64,000 nucleotides of DNA, taken from NCBI GenBank assembly GCA_009838915.1, contig VXQT01000013.1:251161-315160 (forward strand), read 5' to 3'. The stretch is from Chloroflexota bacterium. Its GTDB lineage: Bacteria; Chloroflexota; Dehalococcoidia; Bin125. The position numbers and the translations under genes are program-made. Shown piece by piece: positions 7,564-15,989 of this stretch. The notes under the pieces were generated by a model. The model did no database searches. It was not told where the DNA came from and saw only the letters and a program-made list of their open reading frames with translations. Position 1 is the stretch's first letter, and each line of letters starts with the position of its first letter.

Positions 7564-10045
7564 GCGGACCGCGACCCAGGACGGCAAGACGCTGGTGATC
7601 GTCGAGTCGGGCGCCAAGGCCGAGACGATCTCCCGTTTCCTGGATGACGACTATCTCGTCACTGCCTGTTTCGGTCACATTCGCGACCTGCCCCGCCGCG
7701 CCGCCGAACGGCCTGCCAAGATTAAGGGCAAGCCCTGGGCGGACTTCTCCGTTGACGTCGATCACGGGTTCCAGCCCTACTACATCGTCCCCGGCGAATC
7801 GAAGAAGCATGTGACACGGCTGCGCAAAGAACTCAAGCAGGCCGACCGGGTGCTCCTCGCCACAGACGAAGATCGGGAAGGCGAATCAATCGGCTGGCAC
7901 CTCGTCGAAGTGCTCAAGCCCAAAGTGCCCTACGAACGAATCGTCTTTCACGAGATCACCGCTTCGGCGATCGAAGCCGCGCTCGAATCGCCGCGCCAGA
8001 TCGATGAACACCTGGTCGAGGCGCAGGAGTCGCGCCGCATTATTGATCGCCTCTATGGCTACTCGCTGAGTCCCGTGCTCTGGCGCAAGCTCGGACAGGG
8101 CACCTCCGCCGGCCGAGTGCAGAGCGTAGCGCTCAAGTTCCTCGTGGATCGCGAGCGCGAGCGGATGGCTTTCGTCAGCGCCGAGTACTGGGGCGCTAAT
8201 GCCGACTTCCTCGTCGGTGACACGCAGCTCAGTGCCCGCCTGCACTCGCTGGGAGGCAGCGAGCTCGCCAGCCAGACCTCAGACTTCGACCCGACGACGG
8301 GGTTGCTGGCGGCAAACGAGAAGCGATGGGAGACCGAGCAGTCGCTCACCGAGCTTCAGCCCGCGTTGACCGAGGCTCAGTGGACGGTTGCCACAGTGGC
8401 CAAGACCCAGGCAAGAATGCGCCCGGCGCCGCCGTTCACGACTTCGACGATGCAACAGGCGGCATCGAACCGGTTGGGCATGGGCTCGGCCCGCGCCATG
8501 GCCGCGGCTCAGCGGCTGTACCAGGGCGTCGACCTGGGCGCGGAACGGGTCGGTTTGATCACGTACATGCGGACCGATTCGGTCACGCTCTCCGACCAGG
8601 CATTGGCCCAGGCGTCCAGCTACATCAAGAGCACGTACGGCGAGGATTACCACCAGTTCCGCACCTACAAGACCCGATCCCGCAATGCCCAGGAGGCGCA
8701 CGAGGCAATCAGGCCAACCGATATCGCGCGCACGCCGGACTCGCTGCGCGGCGTGGTCGATGGCGACGATCTGGCCCTCTACGAGCTCGTCTGGCGCCGG
8801 GCGGTCGCCTCTCAGATGGCCGACGCGCGCGTCGAGCGCACGCGCATCGAACTTGAGGCGCGCCTTCCCGCACGATCGAACGACGATCCAGCGGTCATGG
8901 TCGCCAACGGGCAAGTCGTGGTCTTTCCCGGCTGGTACGAAGTGCTGCCGCCGCGCGGCGACGGACAACAGTTGCTGCCTGATGTCGCCGAGGGCGAGCG
9001 CGCACGCTTGGTCGGATACGAACCGCGCCAGAGTGAGTCCCAACCCCCGGCGCGCTTCACCGAAGCCTCCCTGGTCAAGAAGCTGGAAGACGACGGGCTC
9101 GGTCGCCCGAGCACCTACGCGGCAATCATCAAGACGTTGATCGACCGCAGTTACGTCAACCGCAGCGGTCGAACCCTGATTCCCACGTTTCTCGGGTTCG
9201 CCGTTACAGATCTGCTGACACAGCACTTTTCCGACCTCGTCAACGCCGAGTTCACGGCTGAAATGGAGGAGCACCTCGATCAGATCGCCCGCGGCGAAAC
9301 GCGCTCCGAGGAACACCTGCGCGCGTTCTACTTCGGCGACGTTGACGCGGCGAACGGACTCAAGGGTCGGGTCGCCGAGAAGATCGACACCATTCCGTTC
9401 TGGGCGCTGAATCTGACCACGGACGGCCTGACGCTCGATACGACTTCGGACGACGACCAGATTGGCCCGGACGATGTCCAGGTGAGGGTTCGCGGAGGAC
9501 AGTCGTTCCTGCGCCGAGGCGCAGGAGACGGCATGCGCACCGCGCCCCTGCCGCCCGACATCGCGCCGGCCGATCTCACGCTGGAGAAGGCCACCGATCT
9601 GTTGGACACCACGATGCAGCTGCCTCGGCGGCTTGGGCGTCATCCCGAGGCCGACGATGACGTCTGGCTGCTGAACGGCCGCTTCGGACCGTTCGTGCAG
9701 ATTGGCGAGGTTGTCGGCCGGCCCAAGCGCGGCGCACCGAAGCCCAGGCGCGCGTCTGTGCCCAGCGGCATGGAGATTGCCGAAGTCAACCTCGAGCACG
9801 CCATCGAGTGGCTGCGCTGGCCCAAGACGCTCGGCCTGCACCCCGACACCGGCGAAGAAGTCGTCGTTCGTCCAGGACGCTGGGGACCCTATGTCCAGTC
9901 TGGAGACGAGCGACGCAATCTCAAGGACGACGACGACCTGGAGACGATTGAGTTGGATCGGGCGTTGACCCTGCTCGCCGAACCCAGGCCGCAGCGTCGC
10001 GGCCGCGGCCGATCCGGTGGCAGGCGCGGACGACGCCGCTCTTAG
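7550..10045 (+). CDS. topA: DNA topoisomerase I (type IA)
   Basis: Relaxes negative supercoils. 831 residues. The TOPRIM domain has KTLVIVESGAKAE (13-25) and ATDEDREGE (104-112); the active-site Tyr is residue 339 in LITYMRTDS; LEDDGLGRPSTYAAIIKTL follows. The C-terminal region lacks the Cys4 zinc ribbons of the E. coli enzyme. In their place are two copies of a topoisomerase C-terminal repeat (near GRHPEADDDVWLLNGRFGPF and LGLHPDTGEEVVVRPGRWGP) and a strongly basic Arg/Gly tail ending RRGRRRS. This zinc-free layout resembles actinobacterial enzymes. Start ATG 7550 lies within the last codons of dprA. Very secure. Confidence 0.97.
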   Translation: MPDAERTATQDGKTLVIVESGAKAETISRFLDDDYLVTACFGHIRDLPRRAAERPAKIKGKPWADFSVDVDHGFQPYYIVPGESKKHVTRLRKELKQADRVLLATDEDREGESIGWHLVEVLKPKVPYERIVFHEITASAIEAALESPRQIDEHLVEAQESRRIIDRLYGYSLSPVLWRKLGQGTSAGRVQSVALKFLVDRERERMAFVSAEYWGANADFLVGDTQLSARLHSLGGSELASQTSDFDPTTGLLAANEKRWETEQSLTELQPALTEAQWTVATVAKTQARMRPAPPFTTSTMQQAASNRLGMGSARAMAAAQRLYQGVDLGAERVGLITYMRTDSVTLSDQALAQASSYIKSTYGEDYHQFRTYKTRSRNAQEAHEAIRPTDIARTPDSLRGVVDGDDLALYELVWRRAVASQMADARVERTRIELEARLPARSNDDPAVMVANGQVVVFPGWYEVLPPRGDGQQLLPDVAEGERARLVGYEPRQSESQPPARFTEASLVKKLEDDGLGRPSTYAAIIKTLIDRSYVNRSGRTLIPTFLGFAVTDLLTQHFSDLVNAEFTAEMEEHLDQIARGETRSEEHLRAFYFGDVDAANGLKGRVAEKIDTIPFWALNLTTDGLTLDTTSDDDQIGPDDVQVRVRGGQSFLRRGAGDGMRTAPLPPDIAPADLTLEKATDLLDTTMQLPRRLGRHPEADDDVWLLNGRFGPFVQIGEVVGRPKRGAPKPRRASVPSGMEIAEVNLEHAIEWLRWPKTLGLHPDTGEEVVVRPGRWGPYVQSGDERRNLKDDDDLETIELDRALTLLAEPRPQRRGRGRSGGRRGRRRS

Positions 10046-10086
10046 GCTCTTGATCTTCCGTTGCATGTTGGCGACTTCGGTCGTCC

Positions 10087-10092
10087 TACAGT
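10087..10092 (+). promoter_or_regulatory. -10 element placed for a leaderless xer transcript
   Basis: TACAGT ends 6 bases before the GTG at 10099, so the expected +1 falls on the start codon. No Shine-Dalgarno sequence precedes the GTG. No clear -35 at 16-18 bases. Confidence 0.45.
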
Positions 10093-10098
10093 GGACTC

Positions 10099-11052
10099 GT
10101 GTCCAACGAATCGACCGCGACGCGAGCGCATCCTGCCCTTGATCAGTATCTCGGGCTGCTGCGAGACGGGCGCGGCCTCTCTCCATACACGATTCGCAAC
10201 TATCGGTCTGACATCGCCGACTTCCTCGATTGGCTCGGTGCCGAGTCTCGGGTGCTATCCGATCTGACGCGGGCTGACTATCGCGGATACCTGGCTTCGC
10301 TGCAGGAGGCGGGAACGGCCGAGTCCTCGGTCAGGCGGCGCGCCTCGACGATCAGGTCGTTCACCCGACACTTGAAGCGAGAAGGCGTGCTGCCACGCGA
10401 TCCACTCGCGCTGGCGGCCACGCCGAAGTCGACGTCGAGGCTTCCACATGTGCTCAGCCACTCGCAGGTCACGGCGCTACTCGAAGCGCCGGATACGGCG
10501 ACCGCCGCAGGTATCCGCGACCGGGCCATGCTCGAGTGCCTGTACGCCGCCGGCCTCCGAGTCTCGGAGCTTGTCGGCCTGCGAATGAATGACTACGACG
10601 ATGACCACCAGGCGTTTGTCGTGCGCGGCAAGGGCGATCGTCAGCGCGTTGCGCTACTGGGCGACAGCGCGCGTCTATGGCTGCGTCGATATCAGCGCGA
10701 CGGTCGGCCCAGACTTGTCTCTGAAGAGTCGACCGACACGCTCTGGCTCAATCGATTCGGCAAGCCATTGTCGGCGCGCGCAGTCCAGTTATCGCTCAAG
10801 CGCCACGCCGAGCGGGCAGGGCTCCAAGTGGACGTGCATCCCCATCTGTTGCGGCACTCATTCGCCACACATATGCTCGACGGAGGCGCCGATGTCCGGG
10901 TGGTCCAGGAGTTGCTCGGCCATGCTTCCGTCTCCACGACCCAGCTCTACACACATGTCACCGACGCCGCACGCCGCGAGACGATCGACCACGCGCTCGA
11001 CGGCATAGCTGAACTGCTTCGCGAGCGGCGGGGCAAGGACCTGAACGAGTAG
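10099..11052 (+). CDS. xerC: Tyrosine recombinase, XerC/XerD type
   Basis: Resolves chromosome dimers at dif by strand exchange through a covalent Tyr intermediate. 317 residues with a core-binding SAM-like domain (about 12-95) and a catalytic domain. All catalytic residues are visible: Arg154 (AGLRVSEL), Lys178 (RGKGD), His249 and Arg252 (HPHLLRHSFATHML), His275 (LLGHASVSTT) and Tyr284 (LYTHV). The place after dprA and topA matches XerC in other bacteria, and no integrase-like attachment site or cargo is seen, so a housekeeping role is more likely than an element integrase. XerC and XerD cannot be told apart by reading alone. Confidence 0.9.
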   Translation: MSNESTATRAHPALDQYLGLLRDGRGLSPYTIRNYRSDIADFLDWLGAESRVLSDLTRADYRGYLASLQEAGTAESSVRRRASTIRSFTRHLKREGVLPRDPLALAATPKSTSRLPHVLSHSQVTALLEAPDTATAAGIRDRAMLECLYAAGLRVSELVGLRMNDYDDDHQAFVVRGKGDRQRVALLGDSARLWLRRYQRDGRPRLVSEESTDTLWLNRFGKPLSARAVQLSLKRHAERAGLQVDVHPHLLRHSFATHMLDGGADVRVVQELLGHASVSTTQLYTHVTDAARRETIDHALDGIAELLRERRGKDLNE

Positions 11053-11059
11053 CACGCCA

Positions 11060-11542
11060 ATGAAAGTCCTGCTGATCTCGGGACCCAACCTCAACATCCT
11101 GGGCCAGCGACAGCCGGAGATCTACGGCTCGCAGACGCTGGCCGACATCGAGGATCTCGTGGGCAAGCGGGCCAAGGAGTGGGGAGTCACGATCCGTCCC
11201 TACCAGTCCAATCACGAGGGCGCGATCATCGACTTCATTCAGCAGGAGCGCTCGGCGGAGGGTCTGATCATCAATCCCGGAGCGCTGTCTCACTACGGCT
11301 ATTCCCTGCGCGATGCCCTTGAGGCGTTCCCAGGCGGCAAGATGGAAGTACACCTCTCCAATGTTCATGCGCGGGAGGAGTTTCGACACAATCTCGTAAC
11401 CGCTCCAATCATGGATGGCGTAGTAGCCGGACTCGGCTGGCGCGGCTATCTCGCCGCGCTCGACGCATTGGTACCGATGCTCCAGGAGCGGCTGAATCGC
11501 GACGCTCCGGCAGCGCCTGCCAGCTCTGAATCAAGCGCATGA
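11060..11542 (+). CDS. aroQ: 3-dehydroquinate dehydratase, type II
   Basis: Third step of the shikimate pathway: dehydrates 3-dehydroquinate to 3-dehydroshikimate. 160 residues, slightly longer than the usual 145-150. SGPNLNILGQRQPEIYG carries the catalytic Tyr22; NPGALSHYGYSLRDAL and the active-site His98 in EVHLSNVHAREEFR are present. Begins 7 bases after the xer stop and overlaps the M24 peptidase by ATGA. The order aroQ, M24 peptidase, efp is also known in Firmicutes, so the cluster is ancient. The C-terminal Ala/Ser tail (residues 148-160) is not conserved. Confidence 0.96.
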   Translation: MKVLLISGPNLNILGQRQPEIYGSQTLADIEDLVGKRAKEWGVTIRPYQSNHEGAIIDFIQQERSAEGLIINPGALSHYGYSLRDALEAFPGGKMEVHLSNVHAREEFRHNLVTAPIMDGVVAGLGWRGYLAALDALVPMLQERLNRDAPAAPASSESSA

Positions 11543-12642
11543 CCTCCACGCCCGGCCGAGTCCAACGCATCAGAGAGCGCCTGTCGGAAGCAAACGTCGA
11601 CGCGCTCTTAATCTCCAATCCGCACAACCGGCGCTACGCCTCGGGCTTCAACGGCTCAAACGGTTGGCTGGTGATTCCCGCAGACGGCGCCCGCGCGCCG
11701 ATTCTGGCCACGGACTTTCGCTACATGGAGCAAGCCGCGCAGGAGTCGCCCGAGTTTGAAATCGTGCAGATGCAGGGTGAGATGCAGACGTGGTGGGAGG
11801 CGCTGGTCAGGCCGCTGGGGAGGATCCGGCTCGGGTTTGAGTCCTGCGATCTGACAGTGGCCGCCCACAAGCAGCTTCGTGACGTCAACGCCAAGATCCC
11901 CGCTTCACAACGCCCGGCACTGGTCCAGAGTGACAAGATCGTCGAGTCGATCCGTGCAATCAAGGACGAGCCCGAGTTGGACATGCTGCGCTGCGCAGCA
12001 AAGCTCACGGATGACGCATTCGCTCATGTCGCCACAGCGATGGAGCCGGGTTGGACTGAGACCGGCGTGTCCTGGGAGATCGAACAGTACGCCCGCGATC
12101 ACGGCGCTGAAGCGATGGCCTTCGAGTCCATAGTCGCCGCCGGACCCTGGGGCGCCAGGCCGCACGCTCGCCCGCGCGACGAAGCCATTCGCGAGGGGGA
12201 ACCGATCGTGATCGATATGGGCGCCCGCTTCAGCGGATACTGCGCCGACATGACCCGGACCATCGTGCTGGGAGAGCACGACGAGCACTTTCCCCGCATC
12301 TACGACATTGTTCTGGCCGCGCATGAGATTGCCGCGCAGATGATTGAGCCGGGCATGTCAGGCAAGGACGCCGACCAGCTCGCGCGCCAGGTCATCACCG
12401 ACGCGGGCTACGGCGAGCAGTTCGGTCACGGCCTCGGTCATGGCGTGGGATTGCAGATACACGAAACGCCGCATCTCGGCATCACGTCGACAGACACGCT
12501 GGAACCCGGCATGGTGATTACCATTGAACCGGGCATCTACCTGCCCGACTGGGGCGGAGTGCGGATTGAAGACATGGGACTGCTTGACGAGCAGGGCTTT
12601 CACTCATTCACCGGGACGCCCAAACTCCGTATGGTCTCGTAA
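11539..12642 (+). CDS. M24-family Xaa-Pro aminopeptidase
   Basis: Cytosolic dinuclear-metal peptidase removing N-terminal residues before Pro. 367 residues: creatinase N-terminal domain (about 5-130, DALLISNPHNRRYASGFNGS) and pita-bread catalytic domain. The five metal ligands are recognisable: two Asp in VIDMGARFSGYCADMTRT, His in FGHGLGHGVGLQIHE, and the two Glu in TIEPGIYLP and GGVRIEDMG. Overlaps aroQ by ATGA and lies 38 bases before efp, an arrangement shared with yqhT/papA of Firmicutes. Turnover of Pro-containing peptides is the likely role. PepP and PepQ subtypes cannot be separated here. Confidence 0.93.
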   Translation: MTSTPGRVQRIRERLSEANVDALLISNPHNRRYASGFNGSNGWLVIPADGARAPILATDFRYMEQAAQESPEFEIVQMQGEMQTWWEALVRPLGRIRLGFESCDLTVAAHKQLRDVNAKIPASQRPALVQSDKIVESIRAIKDEPELDMLRCAAKLTDDAFAHVATAMEPGWTETGVSWEIEQYARDHGAEAMAFESIVAAGPWGARPHARPRDEAIREGEPIVIDMGARFSGYCADMTRTIVLGEHDEHFPRIYDIVLAAHEIAAQMIEPGMSGKDADQLARQVITDAGYGEQFGHGLGHGVGLQIHETPHLGITSTDTLEPGMVITIEPGIYLPDWGGVRIEDMGLLDEQGFHSFTGTPKLRMVS

Positions 12643-12680
12643 CTTCCCAGCATCGCGAATACGCAACTGACAGGCAAAAG

Positions 12681-13238
12681 ATGATTTCCACCGGCGACCT
12701 CAAGCGCGGATTCGTGATTGAACTCGACGGCAACGAGTATCAGATAGTTGACTGGGAACACATCAAAGTGGGCCGCGGCTCCGCGCAGGCTCGGCTCAAA
12801 CTGCGGGACATACGCGGCGGTCACACGATCGAGCGCACGTTCCAGGCTGGGACCAAGTTCCGCCGCATTCGCACCGAGCATCGGACGATGCAGTATCTCT
12901 ACCGCGATGGCGACCTCCTCTACTTCATGAACACCGAAACCTATGAGCAAGAGCCGCTTGCGCTCGACGTCGTCGGTGAGGCGGTCAACTACCTGGCCGA
13001 GAACGCCGAAGCGGAAGTCCTGATCGTTGGCGAAAGCCCTGTATCAGTCGAGCTGCCCGCATCCGTGCCGCTGGTGGTCGCCGAGTCCGACCCGGGCGTC
13101 AAGGGGGACACTGCCACCGGTGCGACCAAACCGGCAACGCTGGAGACCGGACTCACCGTCAATGTGCCGCTGTTCATCGGCCCGGGCGACACGATCAAGG
13201 TCGACACTCGCAGCGGTCAGTACCTCGAACGCGCCTAG
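12681..13238 (+). CDS. efp: Translation elongation factor P
   Basis: Relieves ribosome stalling at polyproline. 185 residues with the KOW-like domain I, the P/YeiP domain and the C-terminal OB domain (TGLTVNVPLFIGPGDTIKVDTRSGQYLER). The tip loop, usually KPGKG, here reads IKVGRGSAQARLKL: Val for Pro and Arg rather than Lys at the tip. Arg-type EF-P is rhamnosylated by EarP in some proteobacteria; no modification enzyme is present in this window. Followed by a palindromic repeat and xseA. Polyproline stretches such as PPP occur in the window (RluB, L25 and others lack them), so no direct target is indicated. Confidence 0.96.
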   Translation: MISTGDLKRGFVIELDGNEYQIVDWEHIKVGRGSAQARLKLRDIRGGHTIERTFQAGTKFRRIRTEHRTMQYLYRDGDLLYFMNTETYEQEPLALDVVGEAVNYLAENAEAEVLIVGESPVSVELPASVPLVVAESDPGVKGDTATGATKPATLETGLTVNVPLFIGPGDTIKVDTRSGQYLERA

Positions 13239-13282
13239 CCAACTAGCGAATTCCTCTACCTTTGAGAGAGGGCTAGAGCCTG

Positions 13283-13310
13283 CCCCCGCGAAGGCGGGGG
13301 GTGAGGGCGG
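13283..13310 (+). repeat. Palindromic repeat whose G-rich tail forms the xseA ribosome binding site
   Basis: Arms CCCCCGC (13283-13289) and GCGGGGG (13294-13300) close a GAAG loop, followed by GTGAGGGCGG. The tail lies about 8 bases before ATG 13319 and can act as a Shine-Dalgarno sequence. The GTGAGGGC tail is shared with the hairpin before fumC (58413-58445). Confidence 0.55.
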
Positions 13311-13318
13311 AACGACCA

Positions 13319-14641
13319 ATGCCCAGACGCCCGCCATCCGGCTTCAATGCTCGCCGCGCGCAACAGCGACAGATCGACTGGGACGAACCTGTCCAGTCCA
13401 GTCGCGACCATGGTCCGATTCCACAGTCACATCCCGTCGGCGACATCGCCCGCCACATCCGCAGCAAGCTCAAGTCAGATCCGCAACTGAACGATGTCTG
13501 GATCGAGGGCGAGGTGCGGAGCTTCAACCGCTCCGGAGCAGGGCACTACTACTTCGACCTTGCTGACGCGGAGTCTGACGCCGCGCTCTCATGCGCCTTC
13601 TTCCGCAACCAGAATCGTGGCATTAGGGTCGAGCAGGGCGATCAGGTGCTCGTCCATGGCAGCGCCGATGTCTACCTGCCGCGCGGCAGCCTGCAGATCA
13701 TCGTGGACGCAGTTCGTCCCATCGGCGAGGGAGTCCTGCAAGCCGAGTTCGAGCGGCTGTTTCGCAACCTGCAGGCCGAAGGCCTGTTCAACCCGGACCG
13801 CAAGCGCCCGATACCGAGCTATCCGAAACGCATCGGAGTGGTCACGTCGCCGAGCGGCGCGGTCTGGCATGACATCCAACAGGTCGTCGCGAGGCGCTGG
13901 CCGCTCGTATCACTGTTGCTCGCGCCCTGTTTGACCCAGGGAGCCGGAGCCGCAGACTCAATCGCCGCCGCGATCGAGGAACTGAATCTGTTGACAACGG
14001 ACGAGCCGGACGTGCTCATCGTGGCGCGCGGCGGCGGCTCACCCGAGGATCTCTGGGCCTACAACGAAGAATCCGTGGCGCGGGCAATCTTCGCCAGCGA
14101 GATTCCGGTCATCTCAGCAGTGGGACATGAAACCGACGTGACAATCTCGGATCATGTCGCTGATCGCCGAGCGCCGACTCCTTCGGCCGCGGCCGAGATT
14201 GCCGTGCCCGACCGCGCCGAAGAAGCGGCTCGCCTGGCCGCGCTGCGCCAGCAGGCGCACTACGCCATCGAAGGACGCGTATCGGGACAGCAACAGTGGC
14301 TCGCTCTCGTCCGCGACCGATTCGACACCGGTGCACCGCACCCCCCTACGTTGAGGGTCGAGCTCAATCGCCGTCGCTTGGACCTTGATCGAGCGCTCAG
14401 CATCAGCCTCGCGGACATCAGGACGCGTTGGGCCGCGGCGGGACTTCGACTCAACGCTCTGAATCCGCGGCGGACGCTGGAGCGCGGGTTCGCCATTGTC
14501 TCCCGCGTGGACGGTCAGGTGATCACTTCCGCCGCCAGGCTGGGTGCGGACGAAGCGATTGAGATTCAGTTCGCTGACGGAGTCGTCTGCGCGCGCACGG
14601 CATCCCGCGAGCGGTCAGGAGAGGCTAAGCAACATGAATGA
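13319..14641 (+). CDS. xseA: Exodeoxyribonuclease VII large subunit
   Basis: Catalytic subunit of a single-strand-specific exonuclease. 440 residues. An N-terminal Arg/Pro-rich stretch of about 35 residues precedes the OB-fold (DVWIEGEVRSFNRSGAGHYYFDLAD-type region near 60-85). The catalytic domain has RIGVVTSPSGAVWHDI, VARGGGSPEDLWAYN and SAVGHETDVTISDHVADRRAPTP. A long coiled-coil-forming helix region follows, then the C-terminal TLERGFAIVSR motif. ATG 13319 is preferred to the in-frame GTG 13301, because the latter lies inside the repeat whose GAGGGCGGAA tail acts as ribosome binding site. Overlaps xseB by 8 bases. Confidence 0.96.
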   Translation: MPRRPPSGFNARRAQQRQIDWDEPVQSSRDHGPIPQSHPVGDIARHIRSKLKSDPQLNDVWIEGEVRSFNRSGAGHYYFDLADAESDAALSCAFFRNQNRGIRVEQGDQVLVHGSADVYLPRGSLQIIVDAVRPIGEGVLQAEFERLFRNLQAEGLFNPDRKRPIPSYPKRIGVVTSPSGAVWHDIQQVVARRWPLVSLLLAPCLTQGAGAADSIAAAIEELNLLTTDEPDVLIVARGGGSPEDLWAYNEESVARAIFASEIPVISAVGHETDVTISDHVADRRAPTPSAAAEIAVPDRAEEAARLAALRQQAHYAIEGRVSGQQQWLALVRDRFDTGAPHPPTLRVELNRRRLDLDRALSISLADIRTRWAAAGLRLNALNPRRTLERGFAIVSRVDGQVITSAARLGADEAIEIQFADGVVCARTASRERSGEAKQHE

Positions 14642-14846
14642 CTTCTCTGAACTCGAAGACCGTTCCTATGAAGAACTCGTTGAGGCGCTGGAAGCGGTGC
14701 TGAGCGAACTGGAAAACGGAGGGCTGCCTCTCGACCAGGCGGTGGACGCGTATGAACGGGGGGTGCGACTGAGCGAGCAGGCGGAGAGGCTCCTGACCGA
14801 GGCGGAACTGCGAATCGAACAACTACGCGAGCGCCCGACGACATGA
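14634..14846 (+). CDS. xseB: Exodeoxyribonuclease VII small subunit
   Basis: Small helical partner that binds the XseA coiled coil in several copies. 70 residues: SYEELVEALEAVLSELENGGLPLDQAVDAYERGVRLSEQAERLLTEAE-type sequence, the full family core, with the diagnostic LENG-x-LPLD-x(3)-YERG region. The start ATG lies inside the last codons of xseA and is preceded by CAGGAGAGG, a good ribosome binding site. Ends with ATGA overlap into the next gene. Confidence 0.93.
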   Translation: MNDFSELEDRSYEELVEALEAVLSELENGGLPLDQAVDAYERGVRLSEQAERLLTEAELRIEQLRERPTT

Positions 14847-15631
14847 CGCTGAGAATCGCATGGTTCGCCAGCGCGCGCGGCACAAGTTCTCGCGGGTTGC
14901 TCAACACCGCCTTGAACGCCATCGCCGACCAGCGTCTGGACGCTGAAGTCGCCTGCGTTGTCTGCAATCGAGAGCGCGGCCAGTCGGCGAACACGGACGC
15001 GTTCCTCGACGACGTCGAGCAGGCCGATATTCCGTTGATTGCGCGGAGCTCCGGCGCATGGCGAAAGTCGGTCGACGGCGAGGTCTCGGATCCGATCCAA
15101 GGACTCGCCTCCTGGCGTCGCGACTTCGACGCTTACCTCTACGAGCGCCTGGCAGATCACCGTCCGGATATCGCCGTGCTGGCCGGATACATGCTGATCG
15201 TGACCGACGTGATCTGCGAGAACCTCTCCTGCATCAACCTGCATCCCGCGTTGCCCGATGGTCCGATCGGTACCTGGCAGCAGGTGATTCACCAGCTCAT
15301 TGCCGAACGAGCCCGCCGTTCAGGATTGGTCATGCAGCGCGTCACTACAGAACTGGACCGTGGGCCCGCCGTCACCTGGGCCCAGTATCCGATCCACGGA
15401 CCGGAGCTTGCGCCGCTTTGGGAACGACACGGTGCCGATGTCGATCATGAGACGCCTCTCTTCCACGCGATCCGTGACGCTGGAGCTCGCCGCGAGCCGA
15501 CCTTCGTCATCCAGTCGCTGCAGGCAATCTCCGAAGGCAAGGCCAGGATCCCAGCGTCCGATTCGAGCACTGCTGGGAGGGAAATCACCGACCTCGTAGA
15601 GGCGGACATACGACGCGAACAGGCAGAGTAG
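14843..15631 (+). CDS. Formyltransferase-fold protein related to phosphoribosylglycinamide formyltransferase
   Basis: 262 residues. The central motif INLHPALPDGPIGTW and the later ELDRGPAV match the Asn-His and Asp catalytic regions of PurN-type 10-formyl-tetrahydrofolate transferases. The N-terminal loop that holds the phosphate of GAR in PurN (GSGSNLQAL type) reads SARGTSSRGLLNTAL, and the product is about 60 residues longer than typical PurN, with a C-terminal extension rich in charged residues. It may be the GAR transformylase of this organism or a divergent relative with another substrate. It is translated with xseAB (ATGA), not with other pur genes, so context does not settle it. Confidence 0.72.
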   Translation: MTLRIAWFASARGTSSRGLLNTALNAIADQRLDAEVACVVCNRERGQSANTDAFLDDVEQADIPLIARSSGAWRKSVDGEVSDPIQGLASWRRDFDAYLYERLADHRPDIAVLAGYMLIVTDVICENLSCINLHPALPDGPIGTWQQVIHQLIAERARRSGLVMQRVTTELDRGPAVTWAQYPIHGPELAPLWERHGADVDHETPLFHAIRDAGARREPTFVIQSLQAISEGKARIPASDSSTAGREITDLVEADIRREQAE

Positions 15632-15661
15632 ATCGCTTATGTCAAGTAGAGACACCGCGTC

Positions 15662-15698
15662 AGTACTGAGTACGTGAGTAAGCGAATAACTATATGAT
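15662..15698 (+). promoter_or_regulatory. Leaderless-type promoter region with iterated AGTAC motif
   Basis: TATGAT (15693-15698) ends 6 bases before ATG 15705. Upstream, AGTAC at 15662-15666 and 15669-15673 and AGTAA at 15677-15681 recur at 7-8 base steps across the -35 region, in place of a recognisable -35. No ribosome binding site. Confidence 0.45.
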
Positions 15699-15704
15699 TC
15701 GGGT

Positions 15705-15989
15705 ATGTCCGACCAAGATGTTCCGGTCCTGACGCCGACACTGGTCGAGCAGCGCCACAACTCGCTGCTCCCGGCAATTCGCGAGGACCTCGCGCCGTTC
15801 GTCCCCGCCATTCGCAGCGTCGCCGGTATCCTTGCGGCCGCCGCAGTCGCCGAGTTCACTGCTCGGTATGCTGCACCAGCGTTGATCGATACCGCGCGGC
15901 AGATCATCGCCCCGGCGCCGCAGCACAAGCAGACGATCCTCGTTGAAGAACAGACGACAGTCCGCCGCCGGGTTACGGTTCTCTCTTAG
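15705..15989 (+). CDS. Small single-pass membrane protein of unknown function
   Basis: 94 residues with no family that I recognise. Residues 1-35 are soluble with several charged residues. About residues 38-62 (RSVAGILAAAAVAEFTARYAAPAL) form a hydrophobic, Ala-rich helix that could span the membrane. The C-terminal 30 residues are polar and end VRRRVTVLS. It has its own promoter element with +1 on the ATG, which supports a real gene rather than chance. Its last 47 bases overlap, in another frame, the signal peptide of the lamin-tail-domain surface protein. This suggests coupled production and perhaps a shared role in the envelope. Confidence 0.6.
   Translation: MSDQDVPVLTPTLVEQRHNSLLPAIREDLAPFVPAIRSVAGILAAAAVAEFTARYAAPALIDTARQIIAPAPQHKQTILVEEQTTVRRRVTVLS

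Noticed and set aside
10099..11052. Tyrosine recombinase as the integrase of a mobile element
   Set aside because: It sits in a housekeeping string after dprA and topA, with no tRNA, no flanking direct repeats and no cargo genes.
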